DNA from: Selaginella moellendorffii
Taxonomy: Eukaryota; Streptophyta; Lycopodiopsida; Selaginellales; Selaginellaceae
Direction of reading: 5' to 3'
NCBI RefSeq assembly: GCF_000143415.4
Contig: NW_003314266.1
Coordinates: 1,198,767-1,262,766 of the forward strand
Length of the DNA: 64,000 nucleotides
Shown piece after piece: positions 1 through 12,139 of this stretch. The notes beneath the pieces are model-generated. The model made no database searches. It saw nothing but the letters and a program-made list of their open reading frames with translations, and was not told where the DNA came from. The translations under genes and the position numbers were made by a program. How positions within the stretch are numbered: the first letter of the stretch is position 1; every line of letters starts with the position of its first letter.

Positions 1-73
1 ATGTTCCTCTAGATCCCAACCCATCTATAAGAGAACTCTAATGGTCTTCCATTATTCTGAGAGGAGGGGATGA

Positions 74-196
74 TGTGAGGGCCAAGTGTACAGCTACGAT
101 GCCGTATACTAATATTAGCATAGTGGGATTTTGGTAGCTGTTAGATTGGTTTCAATCCAAACCACTCGCTTCTGTATATAAACTAGGGTTTTTGGA
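74..196 (+). repeat. LTR-like repeat fragment, left copy
   Basis: About 120 bp beginning TGTGAGGGCC and running through a TATATAAAC box. It is nearly identical to positions 63799-63921 in the same orientation. The TG start, the TATA-like box and the repetition suggest the promoter part of an LTR retrotransposon. Similarity to the right copy fades just after the TATA box, so this copy looks truncated. No coding remnant of the element was recognised nearby. Confidence 0.55.
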
Positions 197-1007
197 ATCA
201 ATTCTTCTATTCTTCTAACAATTAAATTAATTGTGAAAACTATTATAAGTATTTATAATAATGTAATCATGTTTATACCAAGTTGACAAAAATTTTATAA
301 ACATTAGTGTAAAGATTGAGAAGATATTTAACATAAATTAATAACAAAGCTACTCTTAAGAAATAGAATAATTGTAATCATTTGTATCAGTAATCTCATT
401 GGTGACTTTTTCCCATTGTTTCCAGCTATGGAAGTGAAAAATACAAGAAATAATAACATTTTGGACAACAATTGTACTAAATAAATTTGATTGATCTGAT
501 AATGTTAAATTGGTAATAACTTAAGACAATACTAATATGGATAATCAAGTATTGTTTCTTATTTCCAGCTCTATAAATTCACCTTTGTTTCATGCATTGA
601 TTGTTTCTTTGGCAAGTTTGGATGATGTAAAAATATGATGAGGAGTGGCCTGGGTTGATGCTTCTTGGCAGGGATGGATGTATTCCCTGGCTTACTTCCA
701 CTATATGCTCCAGAATCTTAGCTCATTTGTGTGGAACATAGTCACAATCATGCTAGGATGCATACTGGGTGAGGCAATGGGACAGGTGGCTGAATGAGCT
801 ATCTAGTCAACACTGGCAGGCTGGTTCGGCTTGCCATAACCAAGAACTCAATCAGTCAGTAGCCTGTTCTTTTGTTCTTTCTTCTTGACATTTCTTCTAA
901 AATAAATTATTTGTAACACAAAGTATATGTCTTCTCTTCTTTTTTTTCCCTCCAGAATGGAAGTTTGCATGAATGAAGCTTTTCTTCGTTTGACGATCCA
1001 TTTACTT
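197..1007. other. AT-rich spacer, no gene seen
   Basis: AT-rich DNA with no open frame resembling a protein family. The last part probably holds the 3' untranslated region and downstream sequence of the Rho-N gene on the minus strand. Confidence 0.5.
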
Positions 1008-2075
1008 TTATTTATCAGAACTTGTCAAGAGATGGACCAAGTCATCCTTTTTGAGCCTCGAGTAGCCAGACAATCCCCTCGACTTGGCCATGCCTCTCAG
1101 CGTCGGCACTGTCAACTTGGCCAGATCGCTGATCTCCTCCACCTCAGATTTCCTGCTAAACACCCCTTCTTCCTCACTCGACTCTTCTTCTATCCTTGCT
1201 GCCGATCCTCCCGACTCTGATGTTTCCGATCCGTCCTCTTCGCTTCCAAGCTCCTCCACCACCTTTGTTGATCTCTCGAACTCTTGCCCCAATCTCGATC
1301 GCTGCTCCGGCTTGGGCGACGACACCGACTGGAGCTTCTTGAGGATGGACGCGAATGGAACCGGATCCACCACGCCGCCGCCTTCCACTGGCAGCTGCCG
1401 GATCTTGCTGGGCTTGTTCTTGCGGGCCGGCGGAGGCGGATTCTTCGTCGCCACGCCCAGCGTCTTCACCAGGGACTGGAGCTGCTGGATCGACTTCTCC
1501 TGCTGGGCGCTCAGCTTGGAGGACGAAGGGGTGGAAGCTCCTCCGGCCGGGTTCTTCGGGAAGATCTTATCGAACCAAGCATCGGTGTTGTTGTTGGTCT
1601 CGGCGGTGGCGGTGCTGGACGAGCTGGATCCATTCGCGGCCTCGAACAAGCTCGCCCATTTGGAGACCCTGTCGGATTTTTTTCTCACCTGGACTGGCTC
1701 GGGCTTCTTCGCCTTCGCTAGACGGCCACCATCGATTTCTTCCTTCTCTAGAAGATCTTCTTCTTCTTCTTCTTCTTCCTCGTCTCCTTCGGGATTGTTG
1801 GTGGAGATGCTTGACAAAGGAATGTAGCGGAGAGGCCTCCTCGCCGGGACTGGCGATCGCTTCACGAAAAGAGACGCTGGCCTTGTCACCGCTGAGCATC
1901 CATCGCCCTGCTTCCTCCTCGACGCCAAAATCTCGAGCGAGAGGTGTGCTCTACAATGCCCATCGCCGCCGCCGTTGCCGAGGAGCGACGAGACAGGCCC
2001 TCCGAGCATCGAGCTGTGGGGAAATTGTGGGCGGTGAGCGTCATTGGAGCACGCCACAGACCTGGCAAGGTACAT
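1008..2075 (-). CDS. Rho-N/SAP-like domain protein, probably chloroplast
   Basis: A 355-residue intronless reading frame. The C-terminal 40 residues (about 315-355, around DLAKLTVPTLRGMAKSRGLS) form the short helix-turn-helix module shared by the Rho termination factor N-terminus and SAP-like plant proteins such as rice BP-73 and Arabidopsis Rho-N proteins. In that family it binds RNA or DNA, usually in plastids. The N-terminus is rich in Ser, Arg and Ala, consistent with a transit peptide. A run of glutamates near residue 100 comes from a TTC/TCC microsatellite at about 1758-1790. The middle is low complexity with acidic patches. The start at 2075 was chosen because upstream in-frame residues are hydrophobic and unlike a transit peptide. 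Large antisense frames here are by-products of base composition. Confidence 0.72.
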   Translation of the reverse strand: MYLARSVACSNDAHRPQFPHSSMLGGPVSSLLGNGGGDGHCRAHLSLEILASRRKQGDGCSAVTRPASLFVKRSPVPARRPLRYIPLSSISTNNPEGDEEEEEEEEDLLEKEEIDGGRLAKAKKPEPVQVRKKSDRVSKWASLFEAANGSSSSSTATAETNNNTDAWFDKIFPKNPAGGASTPSSSKLSAQQEKSIQQLQSLVKTLGVATKNPPPPARKNKPSKIRQLPVEGGGVVDPVPFASILKKLQSVSSPKPEQRSRLGQEFERSTKVVEELGSEEDGSETSESGGSAARIEEESSEEEGVFSRKSEVEEISDLAKLTVPTLRGMAKSRGLSGYSRLKKDDLVHLLTSSDK

Positions 2076-2832
2076 TGGGATGAAAATCTCTACCCTGGAT
2101 TGGATTGAGAGAAGAGAAACCGTGCAGAACCTGGATTCGCGATTACAATGCCCAAGGAACCCTAAAAATAAAATGTGATAACCAAAGATAAGACTTAAAT
2201 GAGCTTCCAGTTCCAGCCAAGTTCCACATATTTTTGATAAAATCATGAATCTCTTCTCTTGAACTTCTGGCTACTCCTACTCCTCCCTCATACTTTTCTA
2301 TCTTGTGTGGAAGGAGGCATGTTTTCCACACCCAAAAGGTTAGCACCACTCACGATACTTCTCTTCCCTGACTATCATCCAAGCCTGACAAGCGTATGAT
2401 CAAGTAGGCAATCATGGAAGAGGAATAGAAGTCGAAGGTCTTGAAAGAACACATTTGAACGCTGTCAAGGTTTGAGGCGGGGGTGCTCAAGGTCGCAAAC
2501 GTGCTCAATCTTTTTTGCAAAGCAGTCACTTACCACCTTTGTTCATTTATCATTTACAGCACTATATTCTAACAGCGATGCCAATCACCACGCTGCTGTG
2601 TCCTGAATCATCTTCCAGAAGAACTCCCGGTTCATTCAGCACCACAATGTCCTTCGTCTTCGAGAAGAAACTTCTCTTGAGTTTGCAGCAGTACTTCAGA
2701 TGGTGAGGAAACCTTTTAGCAATCCTGCTCTGGATGATGATACCAGATCCAATTTCTGGATCCTGGAGAGAAAAAAAATAGCTTTATCTTGGGAAAAAAA
2801 AAAAAAAAACCGAAGACATGAAGAACTTGCTT
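2076..2832. other. Intergenic, no gene seen
   Basis: This stretch holds the leader of the Rho-N gene and the 3' end region of the F-box gene. It includes an A-rich run near 2768-2808. No convincing coding region was found. Confidence 0.5.
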
Positions 2833-3819
2833 TTAACAAGAGAACCAAGCAAGCTCCCCCCAGGCTTCTGTCAGAGCATCGGGCGCCTCCACCACTGACC
2901 AGCTCTTGGAATCAACTCCAAAGTGCACAATGCGCGAGCTGGCCCAATCAACCAACCATATACTGTTTCTCCCATCAGTGCACGTCGAGTTCACGTCAAA
3001 CTCCTTGTCATGGCACAAAACAATCTCCCACTTCTCTCCCTGCCTCTTCCCTCCCCGCCCCCCAATTTCTAAATCACTCACCACCAAAAGCCGGTCCTGA
3101 TCCAGCTGAAGGAAGCACAAGTTATTTGCCCCCATCTCGCTGGGATCAACCTCCAAAATTCGCCAGCAACCATCCCACAAGTTGTATCTCGCAATCTTCT
3201 GAGAACCAGTGCAAAACACCACCACCTCACCATGATCCAGGACCGGATAGAAGCCATTCATGCGAAACGTGTGCCATGGTTCTGGGCATTCTTGTTTGTG
3301 CCTCGACCACTTGCCCCGAGGCGAGTCGTAAATGTATAGCGAGACCCATGGCATGACGAAGATAGCGACACAAAACTCTCGTGTTGATCGATCCCTCTCG
3401 CGGTTGTACACCACTATGTGCATTTGCTCACTGTCCGCCGCCGGCAAAGGAACTCTTGCCGGCGAGGAGTTGAGATCGCTGTAGCGCCACACGAAGATGG
3501 AAGAGGTCTGCCCAAATTTCTCAAACGTGGCCAGGCACAGCAAGCCGACGTCGCTGCTGACGATCCTCATACCCTTGGGGAGCGTCTGGAAGAGGCGCCA
3601 CTCGCTGCGCAGGGAACTCTCGACTGGCCTCACGAAGATGGATTTATCTTCGTCATCGGCGATACAAAGGCAGAGATGAGGGATGCAGTCGTGGGAGCAC
3701 GCATATCTCTTGCGAAAGTTGGGATCGTCGATTGCTCTTTGCCATTTGCGACACACACACCTTGCCTGGCACAGATCTATTGCGGACAGCTTGAAGAAGA
3801 CCAGCTCCAGCTCCGCCAT
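2833..3819 (-). CDS. F-box protein (kelch-like beta-propeller type)
   Basis: A 328-residue intronless frame. The first 35 residues fit an F-box (Leu-Val-Phe-Phe-Lys-Leu, then CRCVCRKWQRAI-like spacing around ARCVCRKWQRAIDDP), which binds SKP1 in SCF ubiquitin ligases. The rest has repeated aromatic-rich strands such as WRLFQTLP, WRILEVDP and SWSVVEAP, typical of plant F-box proteins with a C-terminal propeller for substrate binding. The start at 3819 puts the F-box at the N-terminus; an in-frame ATG at 3897 would overlap the TRS120 coding end. A telo-box-like TTTAGGGTTT lies at 3839-3848, just upstream. The substrate is unknown. It is not closely related to the three F-box copies at 28-34 kb. 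Confidence 0.8.
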   Translation of the reverse strand: MAELELVFFKLSAIDLCQARCVCRKWQRAIDDPNFRKRYACSHDCIPHLCLCIADDEDKSIFVRPVESSLRSEWRLFQTLPKGMRIVSSDVGLLCLATFEKFGQTSSIFVWRYSDLNSSPARVPLPAADSEQMHIVVYNRERDRSTREFCVAIFVMPWVSLYIYDSPRGKWSRHKQECPEPWHTFRMNGFYPVLDHGEVVVFCTGSQKIARYNLWDGCWRILEVDPSEMGANNLCFLQLDQDRLLVVSDLEIGGRGGKRQGEKWEIVLCHDKEFDVNSTCTDGRNSIWLVDWASSRIVHFGVDSKSWSVVEAPDALTEAWGELAWFSC

Positions 3820-3877
3820 CCTTTCACTCTCTACACGATTTAGGGTTTCCACTCGGGGATTATTTAAACGTCCAAGA

Positions 3878-6800
3878 TCAGGCCACGTGGACGGCAAAAG
3901 GAGGCCCGCAGTAACATATAGAATCGTCGCGCAACGGTACCACTGCCGCTCCTAGAAGCGTGTACTCTCCTGGAACGAGGAAGAACAGCGAAAATCTATG
4001 CACTGCGTCTCCCAGAGAGCTCAATTCCACCTCCACTCCATCCAGAGCGCCTGATCCAAAGCTCTCAAAGTTATCTCACGAAGAAAACAAACTGTGGAAG
4101 GAACTTACCAGCGTAGAGGATTTGCTGCTCCACCACGCAGCTCGTTCCAGAGATGTCCCGGCAAGCGACGCTGAGCGACACGGCCACGTCCTCGGCCGTG
4201 TTGTTCTTGACGAGCATCTCGATCGGGACGAGCTGGTTCGCACGAACGTCCTCTCCTGCCGCGAGCCTGAATGCAAATGTGAGTGGATCCGGGAGGAGGA
4301 TCTCCCGGACCGAGTCCCTCAGTGCGTCGCGGATTGCGTCCTTCAAGTGGAGCTCGCCGCTGGTGTTCTTCCCCGACGACCACCTCACGCGGATGCTCGA
4401 GCACAGCTCCTCGATCGTGGAGGTGACTTCGTTCCTGGACCTGTGCTCCAGAGCTCGAGCTGTTGCGAAGAACGCCTTGTCGCCCAGAGCTGGCAGCTTG
4501 AATTTCTCCAACGGAACCAAAACCCGTGCACAGTGCTTCCTGTGGACTTTCGTACTGGCATCAAGTTCTTCGCCTTTGACGGCCACTGTCACTTCAAAGA
4601 AAGCGTCCGTCCCGTTCCACAGCTCTAGTTCGAGCACTCGTAGATTCCAGCCTCCCCTGTAAGGATCCATTCTCACTGCGGCGTTTGCTTCGGCTTTGCG
4701 AGTGTCCGCTGGGAGAGTACTGCTTAGTTGAAGAGGAATCTCCATCGACAGCAGCCGCGAATTGACAAGACGAAGGCCTTGAAGAACTCGAAGCCTCAAA
4801 CGACTAGTCAGCCGTCTACCAGGAGAGAGCTCTTCGTCAGTGCTTTCAAGAGTTGGAGAGCCTGTGAAACTGTCCTCCGTTAGTTTCAGAAGATAAACTG
4901 TGTACTTTACCTGCATAGTGGATATGAAGAAAAGCTTCTTCGTCCAAAGATTGAGTGGAGTTTTCGAGTGTCTTTCTCTCACTCTGTGAATCCAGGTGGC
5001 CAATTTGGAGCTGTATAGGCACGGACGCCTTTCTGCCAGTGTGTAGAGGTAGTGCCGCTTGAAGAACATCGTCCTCCACATATACATGTTGCTCGCGGCG
5101 CCTCGCCACCATTGTTATGTTCGCCTCTATAACTGGCACGGAACCAACGTTGCACAGCTCGATCGTCATGTTGCGAACCTCCCCCTCGTACAAGACTACC
5201 ACGCCCTCTCCGCCAACAACGTCCACTACTAGAGAGGGCAGCGGAGGAATAACTTTGATGTCCGGGAGAGGCTTGTTTCGGAGTTTCAACCCACTTCTGC
5301 CCGAGCTTCGGAATGGATCTGCCAGGAACAAGCCTCTCTCAGCATCTGTGCCCCCAAAACAGTGCTCGGTAACAACGCCGTTGTAGTTCACAAAGCATCC
5401 CCGTACTGTCAGTGACCCGGTCGAAAGTGGCCTTCCAGAGAGTGACAACACGTCCGATCCATTCGGAGGTAAGACGAAGGACAGCGGAAACGCCTCGAAT
5501 TCCCCCGGTTCCACTGACAGGCATATACTCTCAACGTGGATTTCGAAGGCACAAGGATTCGCAACTTCAACGAGGACTTCGACTGGTTCCCCAACTATCC
5601 AGACGAGCTGAATCTTTTTCGGCTCCTTGTGCCTCCCTGAAAACGGCGTGTAGATAAACGGGCCGGATGAGCTGCTCTCTGTCCACCATTCCTTCTTCCC
5701 AGGTTTCCGTTTGATAAAGTCCATTTGCGAGCTTTCCTGAGGAAACGAGTGCCACCTGCGAAAATTGAGTCAGTTGAAAAAAACAGTACAACTCAAAGCG
5801 TCAAGTTACCTGAGGAAAGGGAGCGCCGGAACTGAAGACCGTGTCCCACCCGGGAGTTTTGTCGCAGCCGTTGACAAAGCAGTGGCAAGGCTAATTTGGG
5901 CATGTGGTGTGATAAGTGGATAATGAGCTCGAAGAAGCTGTGACGCTGCACACCATGCAGCTAAAGCATCGCCACCACGTATAGAAGCAGCCAGCATGTT
6001 TGCCAGAACGTCGATTTGCAAGCTGCTCCATGGGGCATCATTTGTGCGGTGCACTCGTGAATTAATGCCACGAACTTCCTTGGAGACAATATACAACGTC
6101 AGTGAAACATCTGATCATGGAGACTTCAACTTACTTTGTGTGCGGAATTTAAAGGACAATATCTACTCGACAACGAATGTAATATCTGTAGAGCACTCAA
6201 GGCAGCCCAGTGATTGTCTTGCTGCAAGTACAGATGAGCAACTTCTCGAGAATAAAAAGCAGCTTTTCTCTCATACCCCAGAAATCCATATATTCTGGCC
6301 ACTTCAACAAACAAAACCAGCCGGTCATTTGGCTCCAATAAACTTTTACCGGACTCAATACAGTTTGTCAAAATGTCGATGGCATCCTTGGTTGACTCTT
6401 TTCTGAAAGTACAAACCAATTGAGAATAGAGCTGCATCACTGTTATCAATTTTTACCTGGAAAGTAGCTTTGCAAGCTTGAGGTTTGCTTCCAGCTCAAA
6501 GGCCAAGGACGTTCCCCTGACAATAAACATGCTCAGAATTTTCAAAACTCTCTGCGCTACACTAACCTCTTGTAGAGCTGAATGATCTCGGCATAGTGAC
6601 TTTTCACGTCATCATAGAACTGCTGATCTCGCTGACGATCTACCTGTGACAAGATCGAGTTAACCGGGTAAAAATCAAAGAATTTCAAGTTTGCTGACCA
6701 TAATAGCGCTTATGCTGCCTTCTGCTGCTCCCGCGTGCCAGAATACATCTCCAGTAGATTTTAAAACCTCAATTGCAGATAGGTAATGTGCGCTTGCGTT

Positions 6801-7638
6801 CAAATGCGACCCAGAAAGAAGACAATAGTCTCCAATCGCCTTTTGAAGGCGGCCGAGTCTCTTCCTTTTAGCTTTGCTAAACTGCTTATACAAAAAACTT
6901 TCACAAACGTAACATGAGAAAATCTCGTTAAGTTACCTCTTCAGTCCCTGTAGACGCCGGCAAGTCCAGTGGTGTGGTCAAGGAGCTTGCAACCGGATCA
7001 CCTAAAAGAACTCGCCTCTCAAAGTCCATCAGCATCGCTGCTGCAAACGCTTGCATCAAGGCCTTGATATGCAGCTCCAGAGTCTCGTAATCCGCAGAAG
7101 GGAAGAGTATAAAATCCGAATTCTTGCTCTTGTCTTCTTGTTCTAGCTGCAAAGTAACCAGAAAAAATGGTTGTTAGAGCAACAACGATAGAAACAAAAA
7201 GAAAAGCCAAGGCGAAGCACACACCTGATTATCACTGGCATGGAATCCAAAGCACCGCTTCACCTGTGCCGAAGGATACGAGGCACAGATGGTCAAGAAC
7301 TTGTCGTAGGTAGCTCCAAGATCATGGGAAAGCGGGCAGTGGCACAAGCCGATCACTCCGTGAATTTTCCTGTGAGCTTGGAAATCCTCCCAGGGACTTC
7401 TCACAGCACCGCCAACCATAAACTTTATCCTGAGCTTCCCAGTCTCCCAAGCAAGCTGCGTGAAAGGACTCTTTTGGTGCTCGATGTAGAAAGCTCTCAC
7501 ACTCCGGAGATCCATATCCGTGTGCTTGACGATCGTCTCAACGTAGTCTCGGAGATAGACCGGCGGCATTTGCCCCATGGCCAGGACGGCCACACGGATC
7601 ACCGAGAAATCGTCCAGAGTCGCGTCCAGCTCCATCAA
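3878..7638 (-). CDS. TRS120: TRS120/TRAPPC9-like subunit of the TRAPPII tethering complex
   Basis: Ten exons on the minus strand: 7638-7225, 7146-6937, 6881-6699, 6643-6567, 6516-6457, 6402-6135, 6078-5810, 5755-4911, 4861-4109 and 4050-3878. All introns are GT-AG, about 50-80 bp, and the joins keep one frame of about 1083 residues. The Arabidopsis protein is about 1186. The N-terminus (QKSPFTQLAWETGKLR; SPWEDFQ; IGLCHCP) and the C-terminus (FSLFFLVPGEYTLL; CGPPFAV) match TRS120. TRAPPII acts at the trans-Golgi as a Rab exchange factor and tether, and is needed for cell-plate formation. ATG codons at 7638 and 7635 are both possible. The stop at 3878-3880 is only 58 bp from the F-box start, so this gene's 3' end and the F-box promoter must share sequence. 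Confidence 0.93.
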
Positions 7639-7984
7639 GAACGGCGGAATTCTAGCTCGCGAGGCTCCAGGTCTTTCGTGGGCTCCCCATTGTCAAGATG
7701 CCTGATCCCGCGTCGAGCTCGCATCAAGAACGCCGGATTTTCCCGCTCGCGAGATCTAGCGCCATACTCGATCTGATCTACCCTACCTGGCAGAGCGGCG
7801 TCGCCCGATCGCAACGCCTTCTTGGCGCCTTTCTTTTCTTGGAGGCAAAAAAATATTATGACCTAAACGGAGAAGACCGTGTAGTGTTCTAGCGGCATTC
7901 TCGTCTCTCTCAAATTCCAGCAATTCTCGTCTCTCAGAATTCCAAGTAGAGAGAGGAGATTGCTCGAATAAGAATCGATTTCCC

Positions 7985-8614
7985 TCAGCGATTTGTAGCC
8001 CAGATCGCCTCGCCAGTGTCTGTCAGATAGAGCACCACATTCCCGTCGTCGTCGCGCAGCGCCGACGATTGATCGCACTTCTCACAGCCACATGGGAGAG
8101 ATAGCTTCCCACCTTCGTCATACATGGCCAGGTTAGGGCTGGGCTCGAGCTCCACGAAGCGTCCATAGCCAAGTCCGTACGTTGCAGAGGTCCAAATATC
8201 ATCGTGAAAAACTGTGTCGTACAACACGGCTGCGCATTTCCACGCGAAGGTACTTAAACGCCGTATTACTCACTAAGTTTTTCTTAGAGACTGTTCGTTT
8301 TGGGAGTGATTATTAGCGTCAAGCAGCTCATCGCGGGTTAGATTACACCTCCGAATTAAGCGGAGAATATCCAAGAGATTTATTCGAATATTCATATGTG
8401 ATGAAGATGGAGCAAAGGATGTGCGGCGATTGAGAAGAGGGTCAGTCAAATTCTTATGCAAATGATGTATCCTCCTCCAATTGTGTATAGCTATAACCAG
8501 CTGATGTCCAAGGGGATCTTGTGCTAGATTTCTTAATGCATCAAATATAAACATTACTATTGACCTTGGAAGACTGTCACTGCCACCCCATTGTACATAA
8601 ACTGCATGACACAT
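7985..8614 (-). pseudogene. Decayed member of the secreted GNA-lectin family
   Basis: Two minus-strand blocks match the intact genes at 39-43 kb. Positions 8614-8400 resemble their N-terminal domain (VQWGGSDSLPRSIV, then a divergent LLDILRLIRR region). Positions 8227-7985 match the lectin domain (HDDIWTSATYGLGYG; DGNVVLYLTDTGEAIWAT). The segment between is shortened and out of frame. The lectin part has lost residues around the Cys motif, and the frame near 8260-8270 is broken. I read it as a dispersed fourth copy that no longer encodes a complete protein. It lies about 350 bp upstream of TRS120, on the same strand. Confidence 0.8.
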
Positions 8615-9725
8615 TGATGGATAAATAAGAATTAGAAGTATGGGAGAAGGTTAATAAATTAATCATGGCATCATCTTAAGAAACTGTATACATTATTACA
8701 TATTTATAAGATTTGACAACGAGTTTTTTTTTCCTTTTTGGCATATAAAAATCTAGCTTTTACATTTATCAAGAAAAAAGTCATGCATAGTAATCATATT
8801 TTCTTTTGAAAAGAGTTTCCAACCTGTAAGTCAATTCATTTCTAGAGTAAAATATAAATGGGATTTTGTCTCAAATATGACTTCTTTTATTAAGGTTAAT
8901 TCTTGTTACTGCTACATTGGTTAAAAGCTAATACCCTTCAAGACTGATCCAATATAGTGTTTGCAATCTAGAGAAAATAGCAGTGTTTTAGGAACAAGTA
9001 TTAGTACATGAAAAAAAGGTGATCAAAGCACAGTAATTATGGTAAATATTAATGTAAAGCTATCATTTATATCAGTAAGGGTTTTTTTAAAGCTTCAAAA
9101 GACAAAATTTTATAAATTTTACTAATTTTATACAGTTTGAACATTCTTACTGTCAAAATATGACCAGATATGGTTCTATGTAAATATATATGTACAAATG
9201 ACTGTATTATATATTATGTCCCTTTTTCTTGTGCTCCTATTAAAAACTGATTTGTGAAACTTTCCTTATAAATTCAAAACTAATACATTTTTAAGACTCA
9301 TATGTAGGATTGGTATGGACTTAGAATTTTATATTTGCCCTGGGTGAACAAAAAAATCAATAATTTTATACAATAATTTTTTGCTATTTTAAAATTGTAA
9401 TACTAGAAAATTAATATATTTCTAGGAAAAATTTAAATTTCTAAGAATAAATACTTTTATTAAAGATATTAGATGAAAAGTAGGACTTTTATTTAGAAAA
9501 ATAACATTGTAAGAAAACTAATACCTGATCCAGAAAAAAGTCAAAAAAAGAATTGCTAAAAATAATAAATATTAGTAATTAGATGTTACATTTAAAGTAT
9601 GATTTCAAAAACACTGCTATACTACTACCCAAACTCAATAAAGTAAAATAGATTATTAATAATAATTATTACTAATTTATATATTAGAAAATAATTACAT
9701 AATTATGAATTTTATTTAATATAAA

Positions 9726-9732
<7 letters not shown>

Positions 9733-9799
<67 letters not shown>
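9733..9799. repeat. (TA)n microsatellite
   Basis: An uninterrupted run of about 33 TA dinucleotides inside AT-rich intergenic DNA. Confidence 0.97.
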
Positions 9800-9802
<3 letters not shown>

Positions 9803-10239
9803 CAACTATAAATTCAAAAGCTTATATTCAATATTATGTATAAATAAATTATATTTGTATTCTGAAAGCTTCTATAATACAATATATCTAATTATATTTA
9901 TAGTCTAAATACTTATCAATTAGTTGGAAATTTTATACTTTTTATAAAACTAGAAAATAATTTCAATTAATTATGAACTTTAGGTTTATATTTATTTAAC
10001 CAAAATTTTGTTAAATAGAATTTCCACTAAATCATCTTTCTATCCTTGACATTAGACTTTATAGCTTTTGACAGCTTCTCAAAAGGTGTTGGATGAAGGA
10101 TCAAAAAGACAACCATGAGAGTGTGACAATAGACTTATCCTTAGTTAGCCAAAGTCTCTTGAGGAAAACTAGTAAATAGTATGTAGATCTCTATTAAATT
10201 TAGATTTTTATTTGAGCTAGAGAAAACTTGATACCATTA

Positions 10240-11060
10240 ATGATTGTAAGCAACTAAAGACAACAATTTAAGAAACAATTCATGGGGTTCAAATATAAAA
10301 AGAAAAAGCTTATAAACAAAATTACACCCTTTTTTTCAATCGATTAAAGGTCTTGGGACACATAAGGTTAAGCATCCTTGGGTTTAAATAGTACTGGGTT
10401 GGGTGTCTTCCCGGGAAATTTAAATTCAGGAGTTTACATTTAATATTAGAAATCTTGGGACAACACCACAACCAAGTACACTCCTGGTTTAGAAGACACC
10501 ATCATTGTCACCATGAAAGGAATTGTGGTAGGAATATGGGATAGAGGAAAAGTAATCAAGCATAATAACTCTTTACGAGAGCTCTATTCAAGTCTCTATC
10601 AAGGAACTTTATTCTTTTGACTGAAGTAGTAATGAACTACATCTTTTATTCCATGCTAGTTCTTGACAACATCCTTTTGGAAAGGTCCTTAAGAATAGAA
10701 TAAAACATCTAGAATGCTCTTAACGTGAAAGAAGTTCACAAGAATTTATCATAACATTTTGTATGAAAAAATCTTGTAGAATTGAACATCTTGTAGATGT
10801 TAATTGACATCTAGGAGGTCCAATTTGCTTTGGCTAGGCTCGACCCGAGGGGTAAGATGTCAAGAGAGTGGGGCTTTTGGGAGAGTTATTGCTTTTAACT
10901 TCTATTCACGAGGGCGTGAACTTGTAAAGAAACATAGTAGATTGTAAGTAGCCAAAAAGAACGATTTGAGAGATGATCCATGGGATTTGAATGGGTTTGA
11001 ATAATATTGGACTATGTGACCTTTTGAGAAATCTAAATTCAGGAGCTTATAAAGACATAT
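10240..11060. repeat. Paired degenerate segments, probable old retroelement
   Basis: Two diverged stretches share order and wording. The first runs about 10240-10440 and the second about 10935-11050. Both have a block around CATGGG(G/A)TT(C/T)(A/G)AAT, then a TGGGTTT/GGGTTTGAAT block, then AAATCTAAATTCAGGAG(C/T)TTA-like wording. They sit about 620-690 bp apart in the same direction. This could be an internally duplicated or nested retroelement. Decay prevents assignment to a family. Confidence 0.35.
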
Positions 11061-12139
11061 ATAATCTATCTCAAAACTCCCAACCCAACCTTTAGCTTTA
11101 CATTTAAATCTATTTTAAATCTCCCAACCCAACCTCATAGCCTTATATTTAAGAGGACCTTACTTAATCAATTTCATATCTACAAAACCTTCCAATGCTT
11201 AAGCAATCTCATCTAACCCCTAAATTCCAAGTGCCTTGCCATCCCCAACAATGAGTAGCCTATAATTTGGCTTTACTTACATAGAAAGCTTTATGTGAGT
11301 AAGATGAGAGCCAATCACAACCTTCTGCAAAGTTTTCCACCTAATGGAGATGCTTTGTATTCACGACTGTTAAGCTGGATCTATCATGGTTGCCAACAAT
11401 AAAATCTACAATGAGAGAAACCTCTCAAAACTAGTTCAAAAGGTTTAAAACAAGGTGGTTGCACCATACCCAAAAAACTAGTGATTTGGCATAAATAGAT
11501 GGGTGGATGAATCAACTTTCTCCCAATTATAAGCTCCAAAGGAATGTCTCAATGAATTAGTTTTCTCCTAGTTATAAGCTCCAGAACAAAGATCCATGTT
11601 AGCTTTTATAGATTTTTAAAGAAATAAACAATCTTCTCAACTGTTGTTTTTCCAAGCCGAGGTGGAACTCTTGTGCTAGGACTTGCCTCGTTTCTATATG
11701 GCCATCTTAATGGCATGTCATAGCAAGCCTCACAAAGACATTCTTCTACAAAGCCTTGTAATGTCTAGTCATGCCCTATAAATGACCTTCTCCGAACAAG
11801 TTAGTGGTATAAAGCGTTCTAAACAAAATCGCAAAAAATAAACCATAAAGAATAGAATTTATGTTGAGTATAACAAATTTGCTCCTCTTAATTGCCTCCA
11901 ACTTCTCCTGAATAAAAAATTGAAAAATTGAAAAAGAAAAAATAATACAGAAAAAATATTAAAAATTACCTTCATCTTCCTAGATCTCTCTTTTATTACT
12001 ATAGGTGTTCTATAGTGTATATGCTCCTTAGGCATGTTGTCAACTCTTCCACTTCATTATGAAACTATTCTACAATGAATGCATTTATTCTTAAGCCATT
12101 TGGTTGCTTTAAAACCTTTACAATTGTTTGTAGTTGATT

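Noticed and set aside
1084-1827. Long plus-strand open frame opposite the Rho-N gene
   Set aside because: It is Ser-rich because it is antisense to acidic and Ala-rich coding sequence, has no family resemblance, and the minus strand has the recognisable domain.
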